DNA from: Cellulomonas humilata
Lineage (GTDB): Bacteria > Actinomycetota > Actinomycetes > Actinomycetales > Cellulomonadaceae
Direction of reading: 5' to 3'
NCBI RefSeq assembly: GCF_030814415.1
Contig: NZ_JAUSVB010000003.1
Span: 124,001 to 188,000 of the forward strand
Length of the DNA: 64,000 bases
The position numbers and the translations under genes were made by a program. Each line of letters starts with the position of its first letter. Position 1 is the first letter of the stretch. Of this stretch, positions 56,833 to 64,000 are shown one piece after another. Below the pieces are notes generated by a model that was not told the DNA's origin, did not search any database, and saw only the letters and a program-made list of their open reading frames with translations.

Positions 56833-57426
56833 ATGAGCTGGATCCAGGACGCCACGCCGGACGACGACGACCCCACGGGCGAGGTGACGGAGGCGTTCGA
56901 GAAGGACCGGGCGTCGCTCGGCCACGTCGCCAACTACACGCGGGTCTTCGCGCACCGACCCGCCGTCCTGCGCGCGTGGCAAGGCCTCAACGGGGCGATC
57001 AAGGGCATGGACCCTCGACGCTACGAGGTGGCCACGACCGCGGCGGCGCTGCGGCTGCGGTCGAGCTACTGCGCGCTGGCGCACGGCAAGGTCCTGGCGA
57101 CCGCGCACATGAGTCCGGACGCCGTGCGCGCGCTCGCGGACGGCGAGGACTCGCCCGAGTTGACCGAGGTCGACCACGCGGTCGCCCGGCTGGCCGACAA
57201 GGTCGCGGCGGGGGCGGCGGACATGCGGCCCATCGACCTGGACGAGCTGCGCGCCCTCGGGTGGACCGACGACGAGGTCCTCGACGTTGTGCTCGCCGCG
57301 GCCGCGCGGTGCTTCTTCAGCACAGTCCTGGAGGCCGTGGGTGCGGAACCGGACGCTGCGTACCAGGCGCTGGACGCACCGATGCGGGAGGCCCTCACGG
57401 TCGGGCGACCGATCGCACCGGCCTGA
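56833..57426 (+). CDS. Carboxymuconolactone decarboxylase/AhpD-family protein
   Basis: A 197-residue all-helical AhpD-like protein of the peroxidase-related group. The active-site region reads SSYCALAHGKVL, with Cys80 and His84 present but Ala where the second redox Cys of AhpD (Cys-x-x-Cys) is found, so disulfide chemistry as in AhpD is unlikely; members of this subgroup nevertheless form part of antioxidant responses. The C-terminal half (IDLDELRALGWTDDEVLDVVLAAAARCFF) is the second helical repeat with a lone Cys. Monocistronic, divergent from the GNAT-like gene. Confidence 0.87.
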   Translation: MSWIQDATPDDDDPTGEVTEAFEKDRASLGHVANYTRVFAHRPAVLRAWQGLNGAIKGMDPRRYEVATTAAALRLRSSYCALAHGKVLATAHMSPDAVRALADGEDSPELTEVDHAVARLADKVAAGAADMRPIDLDELRALGWTDDEVLDVVLAAAARCFFSTVLEAVGAEPDAAYQALDAPMREALTVGRPIAPA

Positions 57427-57444
57427 CCCGCCCAGTCGTGCTCG

Positions 57445-58563
57445 CTACGGCACGTCCCGCCGGGCCGGGCCCACGTACTGGCTCAGCGGCCGGATCAGCG
57501 AGTTCGCGTTCAGCTGCTCCATCACGTGCGCCGTCCAGCCCGTGATCCGGCTGGCGACGAACAGCGGCGTGAACGTCGGGGTGTCGAAGCCCATGAGGTG
57601 GTACGCGGGGCCGGTGGGGTAGTCGAGGTTGGGCAGGATGTTCTTGCGCTCGGTCATCGCGGACTCCAGCGCGTCGTACAGGTCGAGCATGTCCTGCCGG
57701 TCGTAGTGCTCGACCAGGGTCACCAGCGACTCGCGCATGGTCGGCACCCGGGAGTCGCCGTGCTTGTAGACGCGGTGCCCGAAGCCCATGATCTTGCGCT
57801 TGCTCGCCAGGGCGTCGTCGAGCCACGCCGCCGTGCGGTCCGCGGTGCCGATCTCCGTGAACGTGGCCATGACCGCCTCGTTGGCGCCTCCGTGCAGGGG
57901 ACCCTTGAGCGCGCCGACCGCGCCAGTGACCGCGGAGTGCAGGTCCGACAGGGTCGAGGCGATGACGCGGGCGGTGAACGTGGACGCGTTGAAGGAGTGC
58001 TCGGCGTACAGCACCATCGACACCTCGAACGCCTTGACGACGACGGGGTCCGGCACCTCGCCGAACGTGACGTGCAGGAAGTTCTCCGCGAACCCGAGGT
58101 CGTCGCGCGGTGCCACGGGGTCCTGCCCGCGGCGACGGCGCTGGTCGAGGGCCACGACCCCGGGCAGCTGCGCGAACAGCCGCACCGACTTGGCCAGGTT
58201 CGCCTCGCGCGACGAGTCCTCCTCGGTCGGGTCGTGCGCCCCGAGCACGCTCACGGCGGTGCGCACCACGTCCATCGGGTGGCAGGTGGTGGGCAGCGAC
58301 AGCACGGCCTGGACCACGTCGTCGTCGAGCACCCGCTGCGACCTCTCGGCCGCCTCCAGCTCGGCCAGCTGGTCCGGGGTGGGCAGCTCACCGTGCCACA
58401 GCAGGTACGCGACCTCCTCGAACGAGCAGCGCGCCGCCAGCTGCTGCACGGGGTAGCCGCGGTACAGCAGCGAGTTGCTGGCGGCGTCGACCGAGGAGAC
58501 CTCGGTGGTGTCGACGACCACGCCGGCGAGGCCCTTGTGGATCTGCGTGTCGGTCTCGGTCAT
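57445..58563 (-). CDS. prpC: 2-methylcitrate synthase
   Basis: A 372-residue citrate-synthase-family enzyme joining propionyl-CoA and oxaloacetate. Catalytic motifs are visible: NSLLYRGYPVQQLAA (about 35-50), LHGGANEAVM near 225-234 (His), GFGHRVYKHGDSRV near 262-275 (His), and DYPTGPAYHLMGFDTPTFTPLF with the catalytic Asp. Being last of prpD-prpB-prpC, it is methylcitrate rather than citrate synthase. The ATG at 58563 has GGAGG 8 bases upstream; an ATG five codons earlier would place that site inside the gene. Confidence 0.93.
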   Translation of the reverse strand: MTETDTQIHKGLAGVVVDTTEVSSVDAASNSLLYRGYPVQQLAARCSFEEVAYLLWHGELPTPDQLAELEAAERSQRVLDDDVVQAVLSLPTTCHPMDVVRTAVSVLGAHDPTEEDSSREANLAKSVRLFAQLPGVVALDQRRRRGQDPVAPRDDLGFAENFLHVTFGEVPDPVVVKAFEVSMVLYAEHSFNASTFTARVIASTLSDLHSAVTGAVGALKGPLHGGANEAVMATFTEIGTADRTAAWLDDALASKRKIMGFGHRVYKHGDSRVPTMRESLVTLVEHYDRQDMLDLYDALESAMTERKNILPNLDYPTGPAYHLMGFDTPTFTPLFVASRITGWTAHVMEQLNANSLIRPLSQYVGPARRDVP

Positions 58564-58622
58564 GCGGTGTGCCTCCATCGTCGTTGACGGGACTCGTGCG
58601 TGAGAAAGAGCAGAGGTGCTGG

Positions 58623-59516
58623 TCAGAGCGTGAAGTTGAAGACGTTCGTGTCGAACTGGCCGTAGGCCTCGTAGTCGAGCAGCTCGTAGAGCTCGGCGCG
58701 CGTCTGCATCTTGTCGAGCAGGCCGGCCTGGGTGCCCTCGGCGCGGATGGTATCGAGCCCGGTCATCGCGGCGCCCATGGCCAGCCGGAGCAGGGTGACC
58801 GGGTAGATGACGATGTTGATGCCGATGTCCTCGAGCTGGCGCGCGGTCAGCAGCTCGCCCTTGCCGAACTCGGTCATGTTGGCCAGCAGCGGCACGTCGA
58901 CCGCCGCGCGCACGGCCTCGAACTCGTCGGGACCGGTCAGCGCCTCGGGGAAGATGGCGTCGGCACCGGCGTCGACCAGCGCCTTGGCCCGGTCGATCGC
59001 CGCCGCCAGGCCGTCCACGGCCCGGATGTCGGTGCGGGCCATGATGAGGAAGTTCGGGTCCCGGCGACCGTCGACCGCGGCCCGGATGCGCTTGAGCGCG
59101 GTGTCGTCGTCGACCACCGCCTTGCCGTCGAGGTGCCCGCAGCGCTTCGGGTTGACCTGGTCCTCGATGTGGCAGCCCGCCAGGCCGGCGTCCTCGAGAC
59201 CCTGGACCGTCCGGGCCACGTTCATGGGCTCGCCGAACCCGGTGTCCGCGTCCACGATCGCGGGCAGGTTGCTCATGCGAGCGATCTGGCCGGCGCGCTG
59301 CGTGACCTCGGTGGCCGTCGTCAGCCCGATGTCCGGCAGCCCCAGGTCCGCGGCGAGCACGGCCCCCGAGATGTAGACGCCGTCGAAGCCCTTAGCCTCG
59401 ATCAGCCGCGCGGACAGCGGGTTGAACGCGCCGGGGAGCCGCAGCAGGCGTCCGGACGCGAGCCCGTCCCGCAGGGCGACGCGCTTGTCCGCGGGGGTCG
59501 CGGTCGCGTAGAGCAT
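58623..59516 (-). CDS. prpB: 2-methylisocitrate lyase
   Basis: A 297-residue PEP-mutase/isocitrate-lyase superfamily enzyme that splits 2-methylisocitrate into pyruvate and succinate. The catalytic loop is NPKRCGHLDGK (Lys124, Cys126, His128), with VYISGAVLAADLG near 48-60, DADTGFGEP (89-97) as the metal site and ARTDIRAVDG near 152-161. The longer upstream frame is not used. Its ATG shares one base with the prpD stop (TGATG), so it is coupled to prpD. The gap to prpC is 59 bases. Confidence 0.95.
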   Translation of the reverse strand: MLYATATPADKRVALRDGLASGRLLRLPGAFNPLSARLIEAKGFDGVYISGAVLAADLGLPDIGLTTATEVTQRAGQIARMSNLPAIVDADTGFGEPMNVARTVQGLEDAGLAGCHIEDQVNPKRCGHLDGKAVVDDDTALKRIRAAVDGRRDPNFLIMARTDIRAVDGLAAAIDRAKALVDAGADAIFPEALTGPDEFEAVRAAVDVPLLANMTEFGKGELLTARQLEDIGINIVIYPVTLLRLAMGAAMTGLDTIRAEGTQAGLLDKMQTRAELYELLDYEAYGQFDTNVFNFTL

Positions 59517-61042
59517 CAGAAGAGTCCTTCCGGGGTGCTGACCGTGTCGAGCCAGCCCGCGGGTGCGACGACCGTGAGGCCGGAAAGCTCGTCGGCGGTC
59601 AGGGACGGCAGGCGCTGGGCGACGTCGAGGAACCGCTCGATCTCGTCGGGCGCGAGCACCCCGGCCGCGAGCGAGCGGAACTTCGCGACGTACTGCTCCC
59701 GGGCGAACGGCCGGGCGCCCAGCGGGTGGGCGTCGGCCACGGCGAGCTCCGCGACGACGACCTCTCCGCCGGTGGTCGTGATCTCGACGCGGCCGCCGAA
59801 CGCCTTCTGCGCTGGGTCGCTCGAGTGGTACCGCTCCGTCCAGGCAGGGTCCTCGGTGGTGGTGACCTTCTGCCACAGCTCGACCGTGTCCGCCCGGGCC
59901 GCCCGGTCGGGTGCGTACGACGCGACGTGGTCCCAGACGCCGTCCTGCAGCGCGACCGTGAAGATGTACGGGATCGAGTGGTCGAGCGTCTCGCGGGACG
60001 CCGTCGGGTCGTACTTCTGCGGGTCGTTGGCGCCGGAACCGATCACGTAGTGCGTGTGGTGCGACGTGTGGATGACGATCGACGCCACGTTGTGCGGGTT
60101 GGTCAGGTCCGGGCGCTCGCGGTGCAGGCTGCGCGCCAGGTCGATGAGCGCCTGCGACTGGTACTCCGCCGAGTGCTCCTTGGTGTACGTGTCGAGGATC
60201 GCCCGCTTGGCCTCGCCGGGAGCGGGCAGCGGCACGTCGTAGGCGGCGTCGGGACCATCCAGCATCCAGGCGATGACGCCGTCCTCGCCCTCGTAGATGG
60301 GGGTGGGCGACGTCTCGCCGCGCATCGCCCGGTCCACCGCCTCGATGGCGATCTTGCCCGCGAACGCCGGGGCGTACGCCTTCCACGACGAGATCTCGCC
60401 CTTGCGCGACTGCCGCGTGGCCGTCGTCGTGTGCAGTGCCTGGCCGACCGCGTGGAAGATCACCTCGGGCGACAGGTCGAGCAGCGTGCCCAGACCGGCG
60501 GCCACCGACGGGCCCAGGTGGGCGACGTGGTCGATCTTGTGCGCGTGCAGGCTGATCGCGCGCACCAGGTCGACCTGGATCTCGTAGCCCGTGGCGATCG
60601 CGCGGACCAGCGCGGCCCCGTCCCGACCGGTGTGCTGCGCGACGGCGACGATCGGCGGGATGTTGTCGCCCGGGTGGGAGTAGTCGGCCGCGAGGAACGT
60701 GTCGTGGTAGTCGAGCTCGCGGACCGCGACGCCGTTCGCCCACGCCGCCCACTCCGGGCTGACCCGCGTGGCCGGGTCCACTCCGGAGACCGTCGCGCCG
60801 TTGCGCGGACCCGCGTACGGGTGCGCGAGCGCCTGGGCCCGGGCAGTCGACGGGGGAGTGCGTGTCAGGGATGCGACCGTGACCGCCGCGTTGTCGATCA
60901 CGCGGTTGATGATCATGTCGACCACGTCGTCCGGCACCTCGACGGGGTCGGCGGCGACCTCCGCGATGGCCCAGGCCAGCTGGTCGGTACGCGCCAGGCG
61001 GTCGGCGCTCGGGTGCACGCGCACGGCGTGGTTCTGGGTCAT
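59516..61042 (-). CDS. prpD: 2-methylcitrate dehydratase
   Basis: A 508-residue MmgE/PrpD-family enzyme making 2-methylaconitate (and methylisocitrate in one-step organisms). [19 protein letters not shown] near 117-135 holds conserved active-site residues; [49 protein letters not shown] and [15 protein letters not shown] are the other family blocks. Because only PrpD (no AcnD/PrpF) is present, the direct route is expected. The ATG at 61042 is the first Met in a well-conserved N-terminus. It follows mtnN by 38 bases. Confidence 0.94.
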   Translation of the reverse strand: MTQNHAVRVHPSADRLARTDQLAWAIAEVAADPVEVPDDVVDMIINRVIDNAAVTVASLTRTPPSTARAQALAHPYAGPRNGATVSGVDPATRVSPEWAAWANGVAVRELDYHDTFLAADYSHPGDNIPPIVAVAQHTGRDGAALVRAIATGYEIQVDLVRAISLHAHKIDHVAHLGPSVAAGLGTLLDLSPEVIFHAVGQALHTTTATRQSRKGEISSWKAYAPAFAGKIAIEAVDRAMRGETSPTPIYEGEDGVIAWMLDGPDAAYDVPLPAPGEAKRAILDTYTKEHSAEYQSQALIDLARSLHRERPDLTNPHNVASIVIHTSHHTHYVIGSGANDPQKYDPTASRETLDHSIPYIFTVALQDGVWDHVASYAPDRAARADTVELWQKVTTTEDPAWTERYHSSDPAQKAFGGRVEITTTGGEVVVAELAVADAHPLGARPFAREQYVAKFRSLAAGVLAPDEIERFLDVAQRLPSLTADELSGLTVVAPAGWLDTVSTPEGLF

Positions 61043-61080
61043 CAGGTCGCTTCCTGTGAGAGGTCCGGCGAGAGAGACGG

Positions 61081-61800
61081 TCAGCGTGCGTGGGCCATGT
61101 CCCCGACGGCCAGCCGTCGGAGCACCTCGATGACGACCGCGGCGGACCGGTCCGCAGCATCGTCCACGTGCGTGAGGAAGTCCGCACCCGCGACCGGGCC
61201 GCACAGGTCGGAGATGCCGCGCACCGACAGGAACGGCACCCCGTACAGGTGGGCCGTGTGGGCCAGCGCCGCCGACTCCATGTCGGTGGCCATGGCCGCC
61301 GGGAACGCCGCACGGATGCGGTCGATGCGGCTGGCGTCGATGAACGCGTCGCCGGACAGGATGGTGCCGGTCAGGACGCGCAGGTCGACGGTCGCGGTCA
61401 CCGCGGCGTCGTGCAGGATCTGCTCCGCCTCGTACACCTCGGGCATGCCCGGGACCTGGCCCAGCTCGTACCCGAACGCGCGTGCGTCGGCGCCGGAGTA
61501 CAGGTACTCGGACCCGACGACGACGTCGCCGACCCGGACGTCCAGCCCGACGCCGCCCGCGCTGCCGGCGCTGATGACCGCCCGCGGGTGCGTGCCCTGG
61601 ATGGCGACGGCGGCGGCCGTGGCGGAGTTCACCAGACCGATCCCGCACTGCACCAGCAGCACCTGCCGGCCGCAGACGGTGAGCAGGCGGTGCTCGGCGT
61701 GACCCATCTGGGTGGGGTCGCCGACGACGTCGGCACGCGCGAGGAACGCGGCCGACTCGTCGGGCATCGCGGTGACGATGACCGCGTCGACGGCGATCAT
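61081..61800 (-). CDS. mtnN: 5'-methylthioadenosine/S-adenosylhomocysteine nucleosidase
   Basis: A 239-residue MTA/SAH nucleosidase (phosphorylase fold). [13 protein letters not shown] and [21 protein letters not shown] bind the ribose/phosphate region, SGDAFI is near 155, and the catalytic Asp lies in VRGISDLCG near 200; [14 protein letters not shown] carries the Glu of the active site. It yields S-ribosylhomocysteine for LuxS from SAH. Its ATG overlaps the luxS stop (ATGA), so luxS and mtnN form one unit that continues into prpD. Confidence 0.93.
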   Translation of the reverse strand: MIAVDAVIVTAMPDESAAFLARADVVGDPTQMGHAEHRLLTVCGRQVLLVQCGIGLVNSATAAAVAIQGTHPRAVISAGSAGGVGLDVRVGDVVVGSEYLYSGADARAFGYELGQVPGMPEVYEAEQILHDAAVTATVDLRVLTGTILSGDAFIDASRIDRIRAAFPAAMATDMESAALAHTAHLYGVPFLSVRGISDLCGPVAGADFLTHVDDAADRSAAVVIEVLRRLAVGDMAHAR

Positions 61801-62264
61801 GCGGTGACCTGGCTCCACTCCCCGCGGGCGGCCAGGAACGTCGTCGCCGCCTCCTGGGCACCCGAGAGCGTGTGGTTGGCGCCCCAGCCGCACTGGACCT
61901 CGTTCGCGGCCGGCACCTCGGTCGCCGTCGTGATGTCCGTGAGCGTGTCCTGGACCAGGCCCAGGACGTCGTCGTAGTCCCACTCGCCCTGCAGGATCAG
62001 GTAGAACCCGGTCTGGCAGCCCATCGGGGAGAAGTCGATGACCCGCTCCGAGTGGTTGCGGGAGTGCTCCGCGAACAGGTGCTCGAGGGAGTGCACCGTC
62101 GGCATCTCGAGGTGCGCGACGTTCGGCTGCGTGAAACGGACGTCGTACTTCTGGATCACGTCCCCGGCGGGAAGCTGCTTGGTGTCGGCCAGGCGCACGT
62201 ACGGCGCGGCGACGGTCCGGTGGTCGAGGTTGAACGACTCGACGTTCATGCGGGGCTGGTTCAC
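61797..62264 (-). CDS. luxS: S-ribosylhomocysteine lyase
   Basis: A 155-residue Lux[22 protein letters not shown] with metal ligands His58 and His62 and catalytic Glu61, GCQTGFYLI with Cys83, and NEVQCGWG with metal ligand Cys125. It converts S-ribosylhomocysteine to homocysteine and the AI-2 precursor. It heads the luxS-mtnN-prpDBC run. The AI-2 signalling role is possible but a recycling role in the activated-methyl cycle is enough to explain the gene. It is divergent from the NUDIX gene by 85 bases, where no clear promoter motif is visible. Confidence 0.96.
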   Translation of the reverse strand: MNQPRMNVESFNLDHRTVAAPYVRLADTKQLPAGDVIQKYDVRFTQPNVAHLEMPTVHSLEHLFAEHSRNHSERVIDFSPMGCQTGFYLILQGEWDYDDVLGLVQDTLTDITTATEVPAANEVQCGWGANHTLSGAQEAATTFLAARGEWSQVTA

Positions 62265-62349
62265 GGCACAAGGTCCTTCTCGGTCGGCGACGGTCCATTC
62301 TCACCCCCGGGAGCCCGGTGGCCGAACGCGCCCTCGTACCATCGGCCAG

Positions 62350-62817
62350 GTGTCGATCCCCGAGTACGTCCGCACCCTGCGCTCCGCCGTCGGCCACGAC
62401 CTCCTCTGGCTGCCCGGCGTGACCGCCGTCGTCGTCCGCGACGATCAGGTCCTGCTCGTGCGTCGAGCGGACAACGGCGCCTGGACACCGGTGACCGGGA
62501 TCATCGACCCGGGCGAGGAGCCGGCCGTCGCGGGCGCCCGCGAGGTGCTCGAGGAGGCCTCGGTCGTCGCGGTCCCGGAGCGCCTCACGTGGGTGCACGC
62601 GCTGCCGCCGATGGTCTACGACAACGGGGACCGCGCGCAGTACCTCGACCACACGTTCTTGTTCCGGTACGTCTCCGGCGAGCCGTTCCCCGCCGACGGC
62701 GAGAACACCGAGGCGGCGTGGTTCGCGCTCGACGCGCTCCCGGCGATGTCCGCGGAGATGCACGCGCGGATCGCGAGCGCGCTGGCATCCGCCGGGCCGG
62801 CTGAGTTCGCGTCCTGA
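62350..62817 (+). CDS. NUDIX hydrolase
   Basis: A 155-residue NUDIX protein hydrolysing a nucleoside diphosphate linked to another moiety. The NUDIX box runs GIIDPGEEPAVAGAREVLEE (about 57-76), matching G-x5-E-x7-REx2EE, though the usual trailing Gly is Ser-Val. The N-terminal IPEYVRTLRSAVGHDLLWLPGVTAVV resembles actinobacterial 8-oxo-dGTPase/ADP-ribose-type members. GTG start at 62350. Substrate unassigned; the gene is monocistronic and convergent with the FAD protein 1 base downstream. Confidence 0.91.
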   Translation: MSIPEYVRTLRSAVGHDLLWLPGVTAVVVRDDQVLLVRRADNGAWTPVTGIIDPGEEPAVAGAREVLEEASVVAVPERLTWVHALPPMVYDNGDRAQYLDHTFLFRYVSGEPFPADGENTEAAWFALDALPAMSAEMHARIASALASAGPAEFAS

Positions 62818-62818
62818 C

Positions 62819-63856
62819 TCAGCGCGCGAGGCGCTCGACCACCGCCCCGTACAGCCCCGGTGCTGTGACGGCCAGCGGGACGATGGCGCGCCGCAGGGGA
62901 GTGCGCGCGGCGGCGAGCAGGCTGCTGGTCACCACGCGGTAGTCGCGGGTGGCCGCGGTCCACGCCTTCTCGTAGGCGGCGTTGGAGCGGCGGACGTCCT
63001 CGCCCAGCGTCGCGACGGCGGCGTGCGCCTGGGCGAGCCCGACCCGCACGCCCTCGCCGGTCAGGGCGTCGACGTAGCCCGACGAGTCGCCGACCAGCCG
63101 CACGCGCCCTGCGGTGCGGTGCTGGCTCTGCTGGTACATCGGGCCGGCGCCGCGCGCGGGGCCGAGCCGCTCCGCGTCGCCGAGGTGGTGGCGCAGGGCG
63201 ACGAACGAGTCGAGCGTCCGGTCGTAGTCGTGGTGGGCCGGGCCCAGGAGCGCGACGCCGACGACGTCGTCGGCCACCGGGGTCACGTACGCCTCGACGG
63301 AGCGCCCCCAGTGCACCTCGACGAGGTCGGTCCACGGTGCCACCCGGAAGTGGCGGCGCACCCCGAACCGCCGGGCGCGCAGGCGGTGGTGCGTGGAGAG
63401 GTCGACCTGGCGGCGGACCGTCGAGTGCAGGCCGTCACAGGCCAGGAGCCAGCGCCCCCGGATCCCCGCGCACCAGACGGAGGACGCGTCCTGCTCGACC
63501 GCACCCGCCCGGCCGGGGACGACGACGGCGCCGAGCTCCAGCGCGCGTGCGGCGAGGGCGGCGTGCAGGACGGTCCGCCGGACGCCGCGCCCGGGCGACT
63601 CCGCGAAGAGGTGGTCGGCGGTGTGCGCGCCCCGCAGGTACCGGATCCCGGTGAGGGTGTGGCCCTCCGGGTCGACGCCGAGGCGCGCGAGCGCCGCCAC
63701 CGCACCGGGCATCAGCCCTTCGCCGCAGGCCTTGTCCACGGGCGTAGCCCGAGGTTCGACGACGATCACGGACAGGCCCGCGAGCCGCCCCTCGATCGCG
63801 ACGGCGAGCCCCACCGGTCCGCCACCGATGACCAGCAGGTCCGCGTCGGGGGTCAT
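62819..63856 (-). CDS. FAD-dependent monooxygenase/hydroxylase (SrsC-like)
   Basis: A 345-residue flavoprotein of the p-hydroxybenzoate hydroxylase/geranylgeranyl reductase superfamily. The FAD loop is LLVIGGGPVGLAVA (7-20), KACGEGLMPGAV near 52-63 is the conserved reductase-like block, and GDSSGYVDALTGEGVRVGL near 265-283 is the FAD-pyrophosphate DG motif. It is coupled by an ATGA overlap to an upstream methyltransferase-like gene, matching the srsB-srsC order of alkylresorcinol clusters, where the flavoprotein hydroxylates the lipid ring. Assignment to that pathway is contextual and depends on a polyketide synthase gene beyond the edge. Confidence 0.85.
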   Translation of the reverse strand: MTPDADLLVIGGGPVGLAVAIEGRLAGLSVIVVEPRATPVDKACGEGLMPGAVAALARLGVDPEGHTLTGIRYLRGAHTADHLFAESPGRGVRRTVLHAALAARALELGAVVVPGRAGAVEQDASSVWCAGIRGRWLLACDGLHSTVRRQVDLSTHHRLRARRFGVRRHFRVAPWTDLVEVHWGRSVEAYVTPVADDVVGVALLGPAHHDYDRTLDSFVALRHHLGDAERLGPARGAGPMYQQSQHRTAGRVRLVGDSSGYVDALTGEGVRVGLAQAHAAVATLGEDVRRSNAAYEKAWTAATRDYRVVTSSLLAAARTPLRRAIVPLAVTAPGLYGAVVERLAR

Positions 63857-64000
63857 GCCGGAGCCGGGCTGACAGACCGCAGGGCGCGCTCCTCGGTCGG
63901 GATCCGGAAGCCGAGCAGGAGCACGGCGTTCAGCACCGTGAAGGCGACCGCGGTGACCCACGCGGTGTGCACCAGGGGCAGGGCGGCGCCCTCCACGGCG
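63853..64000 (-). CDS. Isoprenylcysteine methyltransferase-family protein (3' end)
   Basis: The last 48 codons of a minus-strand gene that continues past the window (open frame from 63999). The visible peptide ends with a membrane-like segment and the block VHTAWVTAVAFTVLNAVLLL followed by RIPTEERAL, a pattern common at the end of isoprenylcysteine carboxyl methyltransferase-family membrane proteins. It overlaps the FAD enzyme start (ATGA). In actinobacteria this pair commonly follows a type III polyketide synthase gene. Only the C-terminus is seen, so the family call is tentative. Confidence 0.55.
   Translation of the reverse strand, partial: AVEGAALPLVHTAWVTAVAFTVLNAVLLLGFRIPTEERALRSVSPAPA

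Noticed and set aside
61797-62264. luxS as evidence of AI-2 quorum sensing
   Set aside because: No AI-2 receptor or uptake (lsr) genes are visible, and coupling with mtnN is explained by homocysteine recycling.
1-64000. Mobile elements, integrated phage, tRNA or rRNA genes
   Set aside because: No transposase, integrase, phage structural gene, tRNA-like cloverleaf or rRNA stretch was found, and base composition looks uniform.

Overview
The window is a stretch of a very GC-rich actinobacterial chromosome. The dense coding, many GTG starts, 4-base ATGA/GTGA gene overlaps, a mycothiol-enzyme-like DinB_2 protein and an actinobacterial-type LexA box all fit. The secreted GH43 arabinanase with a ricin-type lectin tail, the GH16 protein and several sugar operons suggest a plant-polymer degrader close to Cellulomonas and relatives (order Micrococcales). 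That placement is inference; no rRNA or tRNA gene is visible. I saw no phage, transposase, CRISPR array or plasmid function, and no gene-free stretch exceeds about 210 bases.

Layout. 1-4.5 kb: the end of a sugar ABC permease, then a tight operon of class II aldolase, ADP-dependent sugar kinase, DUF4432 epimerase and mannose-6-phosphate isomerase-like protein. 4.5-10.3 kb: secreted alkaline phosphatase, two alpha/beta hydrolases, and a TetR gene divergent from a KstD-like flavoprotein. 10.3-15.1 kb: GH43-lectin enzyme, a DAACS symporter, and DNA polymerase IV with an SOS box on its start codon. 15.1-23.8 kb: a purine-to-allantoin locus (molybdenum-cofactor-type nucleotidyltransferase, uraD, uraH, guanine deaminase, uricase, xdhC, two-gene xanthine dehydrogenase), with two copies of a 48-base palindromic repeat inside it. 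23.8-30.6 kb: VOC proteins, a class II amidotransferase, a membrane HExxH protein, a MarR-controlled redox/VOC pair, and a 901-residue LuxR-type LAL regulator. 30.6-39.5 kb: a methyltransferase followed by an alpha/beta hydrolase-glycosyltransferase fusion, a uronate dehydrogenase-like protein, an acyltransferase fused to a helical domain, rlmC and a flavin monooxygenase. 39.5-48.2 kb: MocR and ArsR regulators with visible operators, a GH16 protein, an NfeD-flotillin pair and an RsbQ-RsbP-like stress-sensing pair. 48.2-52.5 kb: a dihydroxyacetone-kinase operon (aldolase, HAD phosphatase, dhaL, dhaK) divergent from a UTRA-type GntR regulator. 52.5-57.4 kb: a NYN-domain protein, an M19-like dipeptidase, cupin, acylphosphatase, GNAT-like and AhpD-like proteins. 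57.4-62.3 kb: luxS-mtnN-prpD-prpB-prpC, joining the activated-methyl and methylcitrate cycles. 62.3-64 kb: a NUDIX protein and the end of what looks like a type III polyketide (alkylresorcinol-like) tailoring operon that leaves the window.

The genes mostly form small local regulons, each a regulator divergent from its target with a palindrome between them (TetR at 7.77 kb, MarR at 26.3 kb, MocR at 40.2 kb, ArsR at 41.6 kb, GntR at 51.66 kb). The most unusual items are the ADP-kinase operon, the hydrolase-glycosyltransferase fusion, the acyltransferase-toroid fusion, the 48-base repeats, and the NfeD/flotillin-RsbQP neighbourhood.
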